NCBI GenBank assembly: GCA_014529385.2
Contig: CM043963.1
Location: 5,989,501-6,053,500 of the forward strand
Source of the DNA: Adiantum capillus-veneris
Lineage: Eukaryota; Streptophyta; Polypodiopsida; Polypodiales; Pteridaceae
DNA: 64,000 nt
Direction of reading: 5' to 3'
Shown: in pieces, positions 1 to 11,997 of the stretch
Numbering within the stretch: the first letter of the stretch is position 1
Layout of the letters: each line of letters begins with the position of its first letter
Notes under the pieces: model-generated
What the model saw: only the letters and a program-made list of their open reading frames with translations
Database searches by the model: none
What the model was told of the DNA's origin: nothing
Program-made: the position numbers and the translations under genes

Positions 1-39
1 ATGGGTAGCTTCACAAGAAGGTTGGGATGGTAACCTTTT

Positions 40-380
40 AGTTGAGTGTTTATATATCCCTGAGAGGTTAGATAAAGAAAGACAATTGGCTCTGCAAAAT
101 TCACTTGTTGAGAAAAATAGGAGAAAGAAATGGTTTATTGTCATTTAAAGAACAAGGATATCAAGGTTGGGGATAAAGTCCTTATGTATGGAGTGTGTAA
201 CGAGAAGAAAAAGTTGAAATATGCGGGAAAAGGACCATATAAAGTATGAGAAATCACCCCACAAGATACTATTTGGCTGGAAGATCTTGATGGAATTGAA
301 ACCATTGGATTCCTCAATAGGATTAAAATTAAACTTTCCTTTGATCCGTTAAGCCAAGAGGAGCTACATGCCATCCATTA
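40..380 (+). pseudogene. Ty3/gypsy integrase C-terminal (GPY/F) fragment
   Basis: Remnant of the integrase tail of an LTR retrotransposon. Translation of about 100-345 gives the usual basic lead-in (KNRRKKW), then KVGDKVLMY, KLKYAGKGPYKV and DTIWLEDLDG. This is the GPY/F module that follows the catalytic core in Ty3/gypsy integrases and is thought to bind DNA or chromatin. An in-frame TGA follows GPYKV, and the reading frame shifts near 140. The catalytic core would lie left of the window. The next recognisable coding is a retropepsin-like domain at 560-871 in the same orientation, so I read 1-2850 as the 3' end of one element. Confidence 0.8.
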
Positions 381-559
381 AAAAAAGGCAGCCAAGGCAC
401 AAGTAAAACTGAAAAAGCTACAAGCTCAAGCTGAGGGTAAGGAGCGATAGCAACGTATTAGATTCCAACGAGAGGTAACCTTGGAGTCACATATGCATTT
501 CAAGTTGAAACAGAGGATGATTGTTTGGACTCTGACACACCTCTACGATATCCTATTGA

Positions 560-871
560 GGTAGCGCATATGGGAAAGTTCTCTATAACACCTTATTGGA
601 CACAGGTGATAAATATAATCTTCTATCATATGGAGTGTGGTGTCAGTTAGGAAAGCCATCTATATTTGTCCAAATCAAGGGTATCAATAAGAAAAAAACT
701 ACTATTTTTGGAACCTGGCACACTTCTATCAGTTATGACAATGGGGTCGTAGCTCAAGACTTTTTGGTCATGCCTGCTAGAATTATGGAAGGCAATATAA
801 ACCTAGGACGCAAGTGGATGTTAGTGACCAAATTCACTATTGATTGCGGGACTGGGAGTGTCACAACGTAG
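560..871 (+). pseudogene. Extra retropepsin-like domain downstream of integrase
   Basis: Aspartic-protease-like segment of about 100 codons. Around 578-610 it reads VLYNTLLDTGDKYNLLS, with the catalytic D-T-G of retropepsins. About 68 residues later comes NINLGRKWM, matching the second conserved retropepsin element (I-L-G-x-x-W). A frameshift lies near 565-575. In standard Ty3/gypsy elements the protease lies between gag and reverse transcriptase; here it follows the integrase C-terminus by about 200 bp. A homologous domain sits in the same place in element B (56778-56338). It could instead be a fragment of another element joined by deletion, but the repeated arrangement argues against that. 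Confidence 0.6.
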
Positions 872-946
872 AAACCACTTCTTAGCCCTGCCACTCAAGC
901 AATAGTCCCTGAGATTCACCTCCTAAGGAAATAAATCCCAAAGCAT

Positions 947-1425
947 TGCATGTCCAAGGGGTTGAACCATCTCTGCCTATATCCCAACCCTCTAGAGCTT
1001 CAACTTCTGTATTTCAAAAAAAATCATGAGACACACAAGAGTCATCATAATATAACAAAGAAAACATACAAATGGGTCCCTAGAGATTCTTTAGTGACCA
1101 TTTTTGTCGCTAAAAAAAAAAAGCCTTGTAAGAGACACCCCACTCGCTCCAAGAAATGTAAGAAAATGTTGCATTGGATTCCTAAACAGCTATTGGAATC
1201 CCAAGGCATTATGAAGGGAATGATCAAATTTGGGTGTCTAAACGTAAATTGCATTCTTACCTATCACCTATAGACCCATGTGAGTCAAATCCTATAATGA
1301 TAAAGCCGATTGAAGATCATGGGAAGGGAAAGACCACAGAATATTACACACCTGATCCGGAGCTATTTTGGGTACCTAAGAAAGAACGACTTGTATCACT
1401 CGGTTCAACATAGAAAAAAGAAATG
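947..1425 (+). pseudogene. Trp-Pro-Lys motif region of the post-integrase ORF
   Basis: Lysine-rich coding remnant, about 160 codons across two frames. A short motif centred on tryptophan recurs: YKWVPRDSL, LHWIPKQLL, QIWVSKRKL and LFWVPKKERL. The stretch LESQGIMKG before the third copy resembles LQEQGYYKG before a WLPK motif at 29341-29450, so the two loci share this module. Function is unknown. The basic, Trp-containing repeats could bind nucleic acid or a partner protein, which is inference. It lies directly after the retropepsin-like domain, as in element B. Confidence 0.5.
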
Positions 1426-1997
1426 AAGCTTCTTGCTCTTCATGTATTTTTTCTATAGAAACACAAAATTCTTCACAACTTCCACCTACCACCAAAAATG
1501 TACAAAAAAACAAGGAAAGAATAGCACCTCACATTGTAAGTTCATCACCTAAAACAACGTTTCAAGTAAAACCATGGGAGAGTACCTTACCACCCTTGCA
1601 ACTAGATGAAATGCCTAGGGTGGTGAAAAACTATTGGTCAAAGTCTTCACCCATTGTAACTTGGAACAATTGGTTTCAAAAGGTGATGACATCGTTCCAA
1701 AACGTATGATCTACCCAAGGAATGGGGGAGTGTCTACCAATATCCATCATTCACTTGTTCCCCTGTTAACCTTCCTCCTTGACCTCTTAATCTCCCAATC
1801 TTAGGGAATGTATATATATAGTGCTATACTCAAGAAAACAAAAAAAAAAGTGAAAGAGCAAGAGTCACCAAACAAAAAGCTTGAAACCTACAAATTCTAG
1901 TACATGACCCAAAAATCATAATAACACGTTATGCACAAGGACATGACCTTTTGACATGACCCTTATAGTATTTTCACACTAACCAAAATCTATCTGT
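1426..1997 (+). other. Unassigned stretch of the left-hand retroelement
   Basis: No convincing coding. The orientation and position suggest decayed 3' sequence of the same element. A TATATATATA run near 1810 is followed by A-rich sequence. I cannot assign a role. Confidence 0.3.
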
Positions 1998-2423
1998 GTG
2001 TATAGTATGGCTAGTACGCTAGAGTCATCCACTCCTACCTTGGGTGAGAGGTACCCTCTTTACTTTTCACAAGTGTTTCACATAGTCTACCCGGTGCTTG
2101 CATGTGAATGGGATTTGGTAGATACACTAGGATGTGAGAAAAAAATTGAGGAATTAGAATGGATTATAGGTCTTTTGACCATAATTGATCTCTAATTAGT
2201 AGAGAATGTCTCTTCGATTGCACAAGATTACCCTTTTGAGCAAGAAGACTATACATGCCTAGTGATGAACATATGTGCATCTATTGATGAGGAAGATTTA
2301 CATGATTACATGGATGACACATATGGTCTCACTAATGATGAACTAATTTTTCTTGATTATGACGAGGATAGAGGTTTAGACTTAGGGCTACCCACCCATC
2401 TATACAATATCCCGTTCCCTTGA
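1998..2423 (+). pseudogene. Acidic C-terminal ORF remnant before the polypurine tract
   Basis: Open stretch of about 140 codons with one TAA near 2193. The second half is strongly acidic (SIDEEDLHDYMDDTYGL, then DYDEDRGLDLGLPTHLY) and runs almost up to the polypurine tract, as expected for the last ORF of a retroelement. I do not recognise a family. It may be the C-terminal part of the post-integrase ORF or a separate small ORF. Confidence 0.35.
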
Positions 2424-2424
2424 C

Positions 2425-2437
2425 CCTCTAGGGGGGG
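2425..2437 (+). other. Polypurine tract before a 3' LTR
   Basis: CTCTAGGGGGGG followed at once by TGCAAATACTTAGG. A G-run immediately 5' of a TG start is the usual plus-strand priming site at the 3' LTR boundary. Confidence 0.55.
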
Positions 2438-2850
2438 TGCAAATACTTAGGTTAGGATTCTTTATGTTGTTTTGATTGTGCTCAATAAAGGTTGTTTCCT
2501 CTTCCCATAGATGTGTCTCCTAGAGGTATTCCCTGTGTTTTCTAGTGTGTACAAGAATGCATTGCAGTAGTTGGGATTTTGAACTTCGTGCAATTTTTTT
2601 CTATTTCACTCTTTGAATCAAGCGTGATTATCAGCATGAACAGGTGTTTCTTGTCCATTATCATTGTCTCTTGTGTTTTTTAGCATCCATGTTTGTCTGC
2701 TTTAAGTGTGATTGGTAGCACAATATTCAAAACATTTTCTTAGTATTAAACATTAGATTCAATATAATTTTATGTCATAGTCCCTTGTCTAGGTTTATGA
2801 ATCAAGAAGTCTGACTAAGCTAGTTTGACCAAGATAGACATTAGAGATCT
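2438..2850 (+). repeat. Start of 3' LTR of the left-hand element, cut by element A
   Basis: Begins TGCAAAT right after the polypurine tract and runs to the insertion point of element A. The rest of this LTR should resume after the second TSD copy at 18869-18873. Its true end cannot be located because the partner LTR is outside the window. Confidence 0.45.
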
Positions 2851-4317
2851 TGTAATATCTAACCAACCCAAATTATTTTCTCATAGTAAGCTGATCATTT
2901 AATGTGGGAGAATAGATGGGAACAAGGGTTAGAATATAGACATGTGCTTTTAGGTCTATCTCGACACGGGACCAATGGCAAAGGGGCCCAAATGAGAGAT
3001 GATTTGTCAAAGATCAAGGTTAGCTAATGGGGCTTAAAGACCTTACGGTTAAATTAATTAAAGATCTCTAATGGATAGTGTTAAAAGTCCTTTGAACTTA
3101 GGTAAGCTAGGGCTGTGCTTGAGATGGATTTGGACCCAAGCTTGAGGTGTTTGTTGTGCTTGCTGCCGAAGGTTCTTGAGGTGCTTGTCGTGCTTGCTAA
3201 CTAAGGTGCTTGAAGTGCTTACTGACTAAGGTGCTTAATGACTAAGGTGCTAAGTTGATCCATGACTAAGGTTCTTGAGGGTAAGGTGTTCAAAATGTCA
3301 AATCTCATGAGGGGGAGAGCCCTAATTATAGGGACTAGAGAGAGAACACACACATACACACACTCACATAAGGCAAGCTTGGTACCAAGAAGGAAAATAG
3401 GACACTTGTCAAGCTCCTCCTCATGTTGCCCTCATGGTGTGCCTAAAGCCTATTGGCTGGCCTCCCAAGGGGTCCAATGATAAATTAGTTAATTTAAGTA
3501 ATTATTTATGCATTTATCAAGTCCTCACTCTCAAAGGGGAAAGGGGGGCACTTGTCTCAAGCCTACCCTTGCTGCTTGATATACCTCTTACATGTGATTG
3601 ACTAGGCTTGGAGGGGTTCAATGAGCTTCAAGCATGAGCTAAAAGGGGGGTCTACCAAAGCAAGAAGGGGGGTTTCTTGGGGGATATAATCTCCCATACA
3701 CACTCACACACACTATCATTGTGTGAAGTGAAAAGTGCAAGAGCCCCATCTCCTTCTCCAAGCTAGTAGAGAAGTTGAGAGCCTACACCAACACTCTTGG
3801 CTATGGAATGCAAATCCAACCAAGAGACATGCTTCAATGCTTAATCTTGCCATCTTCTCTATATTCATTAATATGCTATTATATGCTATCAAGAAGAGTG
3901 ATTGTAAGTGAGGAATTATTTCTTTCTCCTATGAATGTTTCTTCTTCCTCTTACCTACCCTCATTCCCTGCTAGCTCTCTCCACCTGTGAAGGTGTTTGA
4001 GGCCTTGGGACTGAGGATTGGGATAGTTAATTCTTTTTAGAAATTCTTTGCTATGCTTGTGATGCATGAAGCTTTCCATATTCATTGAATCACCTAGATC
4101 ACAGGGAACACAAAACTGTATTGTACCAAGTCTCTCTTGATGGGAGAACCTATAATACAAAAGCATATTGGAGGGGGGAACGGATCCACATAAATCCGGT
4201 CCTCAAATGTTGTCAAGTTCTCTAAACTCTCCCTCTTGCAAAATTATTGTTCATGCAAAGTTAACTAAGTACTATGATTATGTTGCTATTGTCAATTAAG
4301 TTTACCCTCTATGCTCT
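2851..4317 (+). repeat. 5' LTR of element A
   Basis: Aligns along its length with 6696-7153 plus 17819-18780: shared segments include CTATCTCGACACGGGACC, CAAGCTTGGTACCAAGAAGG and TTAACTAAGTACTAT. Compared with the 3' LTR it lacks about 10 bp after TGT, and it ends about 88 bp early, where similarity stops at TCTATGCTCT and coding sequence begins. A deletion therefore removed the U5 end, primer site and most of gag. The second half carries near-repeats of the phrase TGACTAAGGTGCT around 3200-3260. Confidence 0.8.
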
Positions 4318-4800
4318 GGGCATGCAATCTTTCGAGATGGGCCGATACCGCTTTCAAGGGACATCAAGCCTGTCTTAATCCCTCGATTGGTAAGTTGAGT
4401 CTTCATGTCCAAAGATATGTCAACAAAGAAGACTTCTTTATCTCTCCTCTCCAATATGAGGATGCTATCCTGGGGCCCCATGGTTCAACCGCATGGGTTC
4501 CAACATGAAGTTCCCTAAAAGGAGAATCTACTTCACATACATGGGAAAGAACATGTATATAGATGCTAGTGAGTCTAGTTGTACTATACCAGTTGTAAAT
4601 CCTTTTGATTTTGATAAATCAATGAAGAGATCAATTTTTGCGTACATGATTTTTGTCAAAGAGTCCCTAAAAAGTCCTAATGTTTCATCAAATGTAAATG
4701 GTAGGAATAGAAAAGAGTTAGAAGTGTCTAATTTTCTAAAAGGATTCCAAGATGTGTTCATCAATGATATCCCTATGGACTTACCTCCAAAATGAGGGGA
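4318..4800 (+). pseudogene. Element A: gag tail fused to protease remnant
   Basis: Reads GHQACLNPSIGKLSL, then FFISPLQYEDAILG, then (after a frameshift near 4490) MGSNMKFPKRRIYFTYMGK. The ILG-x-PW type motif followed by a hydrophobic/basic strand is the C-terminal half of a retropepsin. The D-S/T-G half is missing, and GHQAC may be the end of a gag zinc knuckle. The deletion that removed the LTR end also removed gag. After a linker, DIPMDLPPK leads into the reverse transcriptase. Confidence 0.6.
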
Positions 4801-5455
4801 TGATGACCATCGAATTGAGCTTCTACCAGGAAGCTCACCGCCTAACAAGCCTCCTTATTGAGTTTCTTAAGCTCAACAAGAGGAGATCATGAGGCAAGTA
4901 CAAGAATTGGTAGACAAAGGGATCGTGAGGCCTAGCTCCTCTCCCTTTTGTTCTCGAGTCCTTTTAGTGCAGAAGAAAGATGGTACATACCGTATGTGTG
5001 TGGACTATCAAGCACTAAATCAGATCACTATCAAAAACAAATTTCCCGTGCCTCGAGTAGAAGATCTATTTGATAAGCTACTAGGCTTTTCCTACTTCAG
5101 TAGGATTGACCTTAAAAGTGGATATCATAAAAAATAAGGATAGTGGATGAAAATATCCTAAAGACCATGTTTCATACAACGTTTGGTCTTTATGAATATG
5201 TAGTCATGACTTTTGGCTTGACTAATGCACCAACCACGTTCAATCGTCTGATGGAGAAAATATTTAGACCCTACCACAAATTCACTGTAGTGTTCTTTGA
5301 TGATATAATCATCTACTCCAAGTCCTTGGAGGAACACAAGAAACATCTCCAAGTGATTTTTCAAGCGCTAAGGGAGAACAAGTTTTTTCTCAATCAAAAG
5401 AAAAGGACTTCTTCCTTCAAGAGATTCAATACTTAGGTCATATTATTTCTCAAGA
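4801..5455 (+). pseudogene. Element A: reverse transcriptase
   Basis: Ty3/gypsy reverse transcriptase, which copies the element RNA into cDNA. Visible landmarks: [74 protein letters not shown], and the catalytic box VVFFDDIIIYSKS. Stops near 4796 and 4862, a frameshift near 5133-5142 and another near 5400 break it. The two Asp of the active site are kept. It is followed by the RNase H connection in the same strand. Confidence 0.9.
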
Positions 5456-5975
5456 TGGTATCCAAATGGATCCATCAAAGTTTGATGTAATAAAATCATG
5501 TCCTAATCCAAGGAATCTACATGAGGTAAGAAGCTTTATTGGTATGTGTGTATACTATAGACGCTTCATTGCAAAATTCTCTCAAGGAAGACCATTACAT
5601 GACTTAACAAAGAAGAACGTTAAGTATTCATGGATTGCCAAGGAGAAAAATTATTTTGACAGGCTCAAAGAGAAGCTTACCTCCCAACCAGCTCTCATGC
5701 TCCGGGATCTCTCAAAGCCATTTGAGAGAGTTCAATGTGATGCTTGTGGTGAGTTCCTTGGAGAAATCTTGCTTCAAGAAGGGCATGCCATAGCATATGA
5801 GAGGTGAAGGCTCAATGCGGATGAACGGGTCTTGGGAATTTATGAGAAAGAGATTTTAGCTTTTCTACATGCCCTAGACACATGGAGGCAGTATTCATTG
5901 GGGACTCCATTTATTTTTTGAATAGACCACCAAAGTATCAAGTACTTCATGATAAACCAAGCTTTCCGCCAAACA
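5400..5975 (+). pseudogene. Element A: RT connection and RNase H
   Basis: Continues the polyprotein: QYLGHIISQDGIQMDPSKFD, SFIGMCVYYRRFIAKFS and PLHDLTKK form the RT thumb/connection. RNase H follows with ERVQCDACGEFLG (first catalytic Asp in the D-A-C position), ADERVLGIYEKEILAF (Glu) and IDHQSIKYF (Asp). RNase H degrades the RNA strand of the hybrid. Two in-frame stops (near 5806 and 5920) and frame changes show it is dead. Confidence 0.85.
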
Positions 5976-5976
5976 A

Positions 5977-6510
5977 ATGAGGTGGGAAATTTTTTTTTCA
6001 AAATTTTATTTTCATATTGCTCACATTTTTGGTAAGCACAATCAAGTAGCCAATGCACTTTTACGACGACCAAAAGTTAATGCGCTGTCTATAGCAACTC
6101 ACAATGATCTATCTTCTATGATAGATGAGTATGCTACTGACCCTAACTTTAAAGACATAATGTCAGCCCTTGCTTTGGGGAAGAAAGAGGAGCCAGTCAC
6201 CTTGCAGGATGGTTATCTTCTCCATGGAAATAGGCTATGTGTTACCCACTCCCTTCGTGAGAAAGTCATGTATGAGTCCCATGCTCCTCCCTATGCGGGG
6301 CATAGAGGCATTCAACCTACTCTCCACGGAGTAGAGACATATTTCTATTGTCCTACCATGAAAATAGACAAACAAGAGTATGTTTCAAAATGTGTGATAT
6401 GCCTAAAGACCAAATATGATAGAGGGAAGCAACCTGGATTACTCCTGCCCAATATCTTGCAAACACCAAGTAGAACTTGTCACTCTACTTGGGAGAATGC
6501 AATGGACTAA
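5977..6510 (+). pseudogene. Element A: integrase zinc-binding domain, truncated
   Basis: About 177 codons. It begins in the RNase H tail (IFGKHNQVANALLRR) and passes through a linker to the H2C2 zinc-binding module of integrase: YESHAPPYAGHRG, then C-V-I-C-L-K-T-K. Only one H2C2 module is present, unlike element B. Right after it (RGKQPGLLLP) similarity stops and the D-D-E catalytic core is absent. The deletion runs to about 6640, just before the polypurine tract. Confidence 0.8.
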
Positions 6511-6695
6511 AGAGCATACATGCTTGCGGTAGCTATGTCTCCCAAGCACCAAATGGATTATTCATCCATCTTGGAAAGATTCAATAGGGTAAAAAGGGAT
6601 CCTCTACCCGCTAAGAAACATTGACTAATGATGACTAAGTCTTTATCTCTTCTACCTCATAGGCGAGGACGACTATGATTTCAAGAGAGAGGTAA
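6511..6695 (+). other. Element A: pre-LTR remnant with polypurine tract
   Basis: Short non-coding piece. AAGAGAGAGG at 6683-6692 lies 3 bp before the TGTCAT start of the 3' LTR and is the likely polypurine tract. TCCATCTTGGAAAGATTC and CAAATGGA upstream look like integrase C-terminal codons but are too short to prove it. Confidence 0.4.
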
Positions 6696-7153
6696 TGTCA
6701 TAAAATATAATATCTAACCAACCCAAATTATTTTTTCATATTAAAATGATCATTTAATGTGGAAGAAAAGATGGGAAAAAGGGTTAGAATATAGACATGT
6801 GATTTCGGGTCTATCTCGACACGGGACCAATGGTAAAGGGGCCCAAATGAGAGATGATATGTCAAAGAGAAAGGCTAGCTAATGGAGCTTAAATTCACTA
6901 GGGTTAGCTTCATTAAAGACCTCCAATGGCTAGTGTTAAAAGTCATTTGACCTTAGTAAGCTAGGACTGTGCTTGACATGCTTGCTGACTAAGGTCCTTG
7001 ACGTGCTTACTGACTAAGGTGCTAAGGTAGTCCATGACTAAGGTACTTGAGGGTAAGGTGTTCAAAAAGTCAAATCTAATCCCTATTCATGAGTCGTCTA
7101 TCCTTAATTGTAGGGGCTAGAGAGAGAACACACACACACACACTCACATAAGG
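6696..7153 (+). repeat. 3' LTR of element A, first part
   Basis: Matches 2851-3363. It ends with CACTCACATAAGG, whose last five bases (TAAGG, 7149-7153) are the target duplicated by element N. In the 5' LTR the same place reads ACATAAGGCAAGC without interruption, giving the empty-site sequence. Confidence 0.85.
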
Positions 7154-10100
7154 TGTGAGATCCCCAGCCCGCGAATACAAACATCAGGATTGGATCCTTG
7201 ACAGATCTCTAGGTCTACTAAAGTCAGAGTCCTTATACAAGAAAAATTCCAGGGAATTCACCCTTACCATTGATAATGGTTTAGGTTTATAGCCCTAGAA
7301 GGAGACCTAGTCTTGTCTCGCAGCGGAAACGGGACAATGTATTAAAAGTCCAAACAACTATTTCAGCCCTATAACTTCCACAAATTGAGCTAAGGTATCC
7401 TCAACCAACGCTTCCCCCCCCCAGCAAATGTGAGGGCACAGCCGCTGGTGGACTCCTTTTTCAATTGAAGATGTTTTCCAAACATTTTCTTTTTTTTAGT
7501 GCGCAGGGATGGATAGTTACCTGACTAATCAGGTCCACCCGTCCATGATTGACAACCTTAGTCAATCCCCACTTACCACCCTGTACTCACACATGATTCT
7601 TTTGTTATTTAATTACTACCACGTTCTTATCACAATTAAAATAATGATTCCTTTTATCCTTCATAACAGGATTTTATTAAAATAGCCCTTGAAAATAGTA
7701 TTGAAAACATTCTTTTAGCAAACATACATCTTTAAACTTAAGGCAGGGTACTGTCAATCAAAACATTCTCCACAATAACCATGACCAGTACTCTCCTTGT
7801 CTCAAGACCACCAAAGGGTGAAAAAACGGCACCCATTCTTTATTCATAATCCCGAGTGGATAAACCCCCACCCAAGATTCCGGGAGCCCATACACCAAAC
7901 CAGTTGCCCATACAACTGGGCGGCTCCCCTAGGATTAAAAAAACGGTATCCTAACTTATGTAGAAACGTCAAGACATGACATGGAGTAGAAACTCAATGT
8001 TCATGGAGGTAACCGACTTATCCGTGGCTGGAAAGCCATCATTATCATCAATTTATACCAAGGAGTCGGAGGTGTCTTGAGACAAGAAGCTGTCTTAAGG
8101 ATGATCAATCATATCTTTCCTAATTCAATCAGTTTTAACTCAACCAATTCTTTCCTACTTTATAAACAAATGCACATTGGAAGTTACCTTCCGTTTTTGT
8201 TCAATTATTCCTTTTTTGATTCATACTCACCCCTTTAGTATGCAATGCTAACTTATAAAAGAACTTTAAACTATTTAAAGACTTGATTACATAATAGAAA
8301 ACCCACCTGTGATTGATTGGCCATCTGTTGCTACACTGGCGCATGAAGACTCTCCTTTGTAGGCTTACTACTAGGCCCGGCTTCGTCGCCATGCGACGCT
8401 CTAGTTCGCTTTGGAGCTATGTCCTCATCATCAGATGTAGGACTTGCTCGGGTCCTTTTAGGTGCCGTAACTTATTATCCTTATAAAAAGGACGTTTAAT
8501 CATTCGATAAAATATTTGAAATCTAGACTTAACCTTTGTATTCAACTGTAACCTATTCAAGGTTAAATTTATAGTCTTAATGGGTAAATTCTTGACCTAG
8601 TAATTTCTTATTTGTCTATATAGGCATGATAACTTTTTCCACCGCTTCCCTAAGGGTTTTCTAAGCTCTCCTAATTTTCTTATAATTGTCTATATCTTTT
8701 TCCTAATTTGCCCATCGACTTTTAAGCTTGGAATCTACTTATTTTGGGCTTAATATTTATTTTATCTTAAAGATTTGATTTCCTCAACTTGATATCATAG
8801 GTTTGCACTTACTATAACTTTCCTAAAAACTTTTGACCACAAAGTCTATTTATTTTAATTAATCATTTACTAAAAATAGGATTTTTGGTCAATTATAATT
8901 TCCTAGCCTCACTAATTAACTATGGTATAGTTACCACAAGTAGATAAGGATATTTTTTATCTTTGATAATTATCTTATTATTTTCCAACTTATTATATAA
9001 TTTCCATCTTTAATTTTTAGCTAAAATTAGGATAATTTGATTTAAATAAATATTTATACTACTTTTCTAACCTTGAAATATTTATCACAGCTTCTTTATT
9101 ATGTAAGCTAACTGTGATAGATAGAATGTAATCATATAACATGATTAACTAATTTCCCCCTTGAAATTTCAGCCAGAATTAGTATATTTTGACTTAGATA
9201 GATATCTATACTAAGTTTCTAACCTTGACATAATTATCGTGGCCTTTTCATAATGTAATATAGCTTTGAGAAATAGCATATAATCATATAGCATGCTTTA
9301 CTAATTTTCCTCTTTAGTTTCTAGCTAGAATTAGTATAATTTGACTTAGATAAATATCTATACTACTTTTCTAACCTTGATATAATTATCATGGCGTCTT
9401 CATCGTATAATCTAGCTCTGATAAATAGCATGTAATCATAGCACATGATTCACTAATTTCCTCTTTTAATTTACCCTCAATAATAGTGGTTTTCTACTAG
9501 GATAATTATCTAAAATATTTATCTTTGAGTAAGATAATTATCACCAATTTCCTAAGATGTACTTAACCTCTGATAATTATCTTAAATTGTTTTAACTCAA
9601 TTTTCTATTTTGCCCCTTTTAATTTGTCCAAAGAATAGTGTAATTCTGCTAAGATAATTAGGTAAACTAATTATCTGAGATTAACATAATTATCATGGGT
9701 TTTCTAAGATGTAGTTAACCTCAGATAATAATATTAAAGCATTTTGAACCAATTTACTACTTTTCCCTTTTAATTTGTCCTCAAAACAGTGTAATTCTGC
9801 TAGGATAATTAGATAAACAAACTATCTGAACTTAACATAATTATCACCGGTTTCCTAAGATGTAATTAGCCTTTGATAATTATCTTAAATCATTTTGAAT
9901 AAATTTTCTATTTTTTCTCTTTTAATTTATCCTAAAAAGAGTGTAATTCTATTCAGATGATTAGGTAAACTAATTATCTGAGGTTAACATAATTATCAAG
10001 GGTTTCCTAAGATGTAATTAACCTCTGATATATAAATCAAAGCATTTTGAATCAATTTGCTATTTTCTCCCTTTTAATTTGTCCTAAAAATAGTGTAATT

Positions 10101-11157
10101 CTGCTAAGATAATTAAATAAACTAATTATATGTAGTTAATATAAGTTTCATGGGTTTCTTAAGATGTAATTAACCTTTGATAAATAAATCAAAGCATCTT
10201 GAATCAATTTGGTAATTGCCCCCTTTTAATTTGTCCTAAAAACAGAGTAATTCTGCTAAAATAATTAGGTAAATTAATTATGTGATATTAACATAATTAT
10301 CACGGGTTTTGTAACATGTAGTTAACCAACTCAAAGTATCTTGAATCAATTTTCTAATTTCTCCTTTTTAATTTGTCCTAAAAACAGTGTAAGTCTTCTA
10401 AAATAATTAGGTAAATTAATTATCTAAGCTTGACATAATTATCACGAGTTTTCAAACATATGATTAACCTCTAATAAATAACTCAAGACATTTTGTCAAT
10501 TTGATTATTTTCCCCTTTAATTTTCTCAAAACAAATAGTGTAATTCTGCCTAATTAATTATGAAAATTACTCAAAAAATTATAAGATAATTTTTCTAGCT
10601 TAATGACTATCTAATGCAACTCTAATAATTACCTCAACTTAATCGAAAAGTTGAGAAGCAAGGGTCATATTTATAGATTTCTGGGCACTCACACGCTGGA
10701 AAATGGCAGTAACTTGCATCCCAAGCTTCCCTACAGGTCAAAAAACGCCCCCTGCTGCTAGATCTAGTCTGGGAGAGTTCATCATTACCCCACACAACCA
10801 CCCTCAACTTCTAGGATCAATTTTTACTATTTTCATTGATTTTTAATGATGAAAATTGAAAATATCAGTAATCTCTAGAACCTTAGGATAAGAAAGTCTT
10901 TGTTAATAATAATTACTGAAACCATCCAATTTTACTTAACTAATTGCATTCCTAGTGTAGCCTTTCAGGGCCCGTAACTTTTCTACATTTTATTGAAATC
11001 TGATTCTGAAAATTTCTAGCCCGGGGTTTGATGTGCTTAAGATTTTCAAAATACCAATATTTGCCACGATCGGACAATTCTACATTGCTTTTTCAATAAT
11101 CATATCAGTTGAATTAAGCTTTATACAATCTTTAAAGTTTCAGAAACCCCAACTTAA
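7154..11157 (-). repeat. Element N: 3' LTR (left copy)
   Basis: Aligns with 13667-17813 almost end to end. It lacks about 330 bp that the other LTR has around 17100-17430, and carries about 140 bp around 10810-10960 that the other lacks. The outer end is TGTGAGATCCCCAGCCCGCG on the + strand; the inner end decays near AACTTAAG, where the other LTR has CCTTACA. The coding exon copy here has lost its start (ATG to ACG) and gained a stop. Confidence 0.85.
9000..10560. repeat. Tandem array of about 152 bp units in left LTR of N
   Basis: About ten diverged AT-rich units. The phrase TAATTTGTCCTAAAAAcAG recurs near 9619, 9770, 9923, 10075, 10229 and 10369. Units carry TAATTATCTGA, CATAATTATCACGGG and the palindrome GATAATTATC. 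The same array exists in the other LTR, so it predates insertion. Confidence 0.8.
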
Positions 11158-11997
11158 GAATTTGAGATGCCCTCATCTCAACCGAAATTGGGTAAATCTT
11201 TGAGAAGAGAAATTCATCCTCCCAAGTGGCATCTTCAAAGGGATAATCTTTCCACTTTACCAAATGTTACTATTACTCTAAGAGTTCTAGTTGGAGTTAC
11301 TTGCTAGTTAATTTTTCCTCAAGAAACTCTTAGTGTTGAGCCAATCTTAAAAAACTTTACAAACCATTCGTATCATCTCAAAAACCAGGTTAAATCAACT
11401 CCATAAAAGATCCATATATCCATCTTGTCAACAAGAACGTGCTCGGTCTAACTGACCATTCAAAGCAATCAGTGTTTGACAAGTATCATGTATTTCAGCT
11501 TTGCCAATCTGAACGCGCTCGGTGTGTTCTTGCCATTCTGAGAAATTTGCGTTCGGCACAAGCTCCCACCCTTGTACCCCCTCTCTCCTGGTTGACCAAC
11601 AATATGTTAAGGGGTTTAAAAAGTATCATACCAAGAGTTCTTTTCGGCTTCCTATTAGTCTCGTACCTTAATACTTTCATATGTATGTCATTTTCCAAGG
11701 AAGGCTATCCTGTGCACAAAGAATGTGAGTTGGTTTCTTGATAACTATCTCATTCTCAAAATTCAAATTCTTTTCATACTATCGGGAACCTCTGTCTCAT
11801 TTGCTAGATCAATCCTTATTTTCTTGATTGAATACTAACTTAACTTTAGATTCCTTAAGTAATTTTAGAAAAGAAAATCATGTATACCATTATAATATAT
11901 AAGTAACTCAAGTCTTTACATTATTGATTTATAGTGGTTTACAAAGCTCTAGGATTGCTAACTATGGCCAAGCGAGTGGCTCTTTTATCTTTCTTAT
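11158..11997 (-). other. Element N: untranslated segment between gag and 3' LTR
   Basis: About 840 bp where pol would normally lie. I find no RT, RNase H or integrase motifs in any frame. Two short related phrases (AACGTGCTCGGT near 11438, AACGCGCTCGGT near 11512) hint at a local duplication. Confidence 0.5.

Noticed and set aside
9000-10560. Centromeric or satellite array
   Set aside because: The same array occurs in both LTRs of element N, so it is an LTR-internal repeat.
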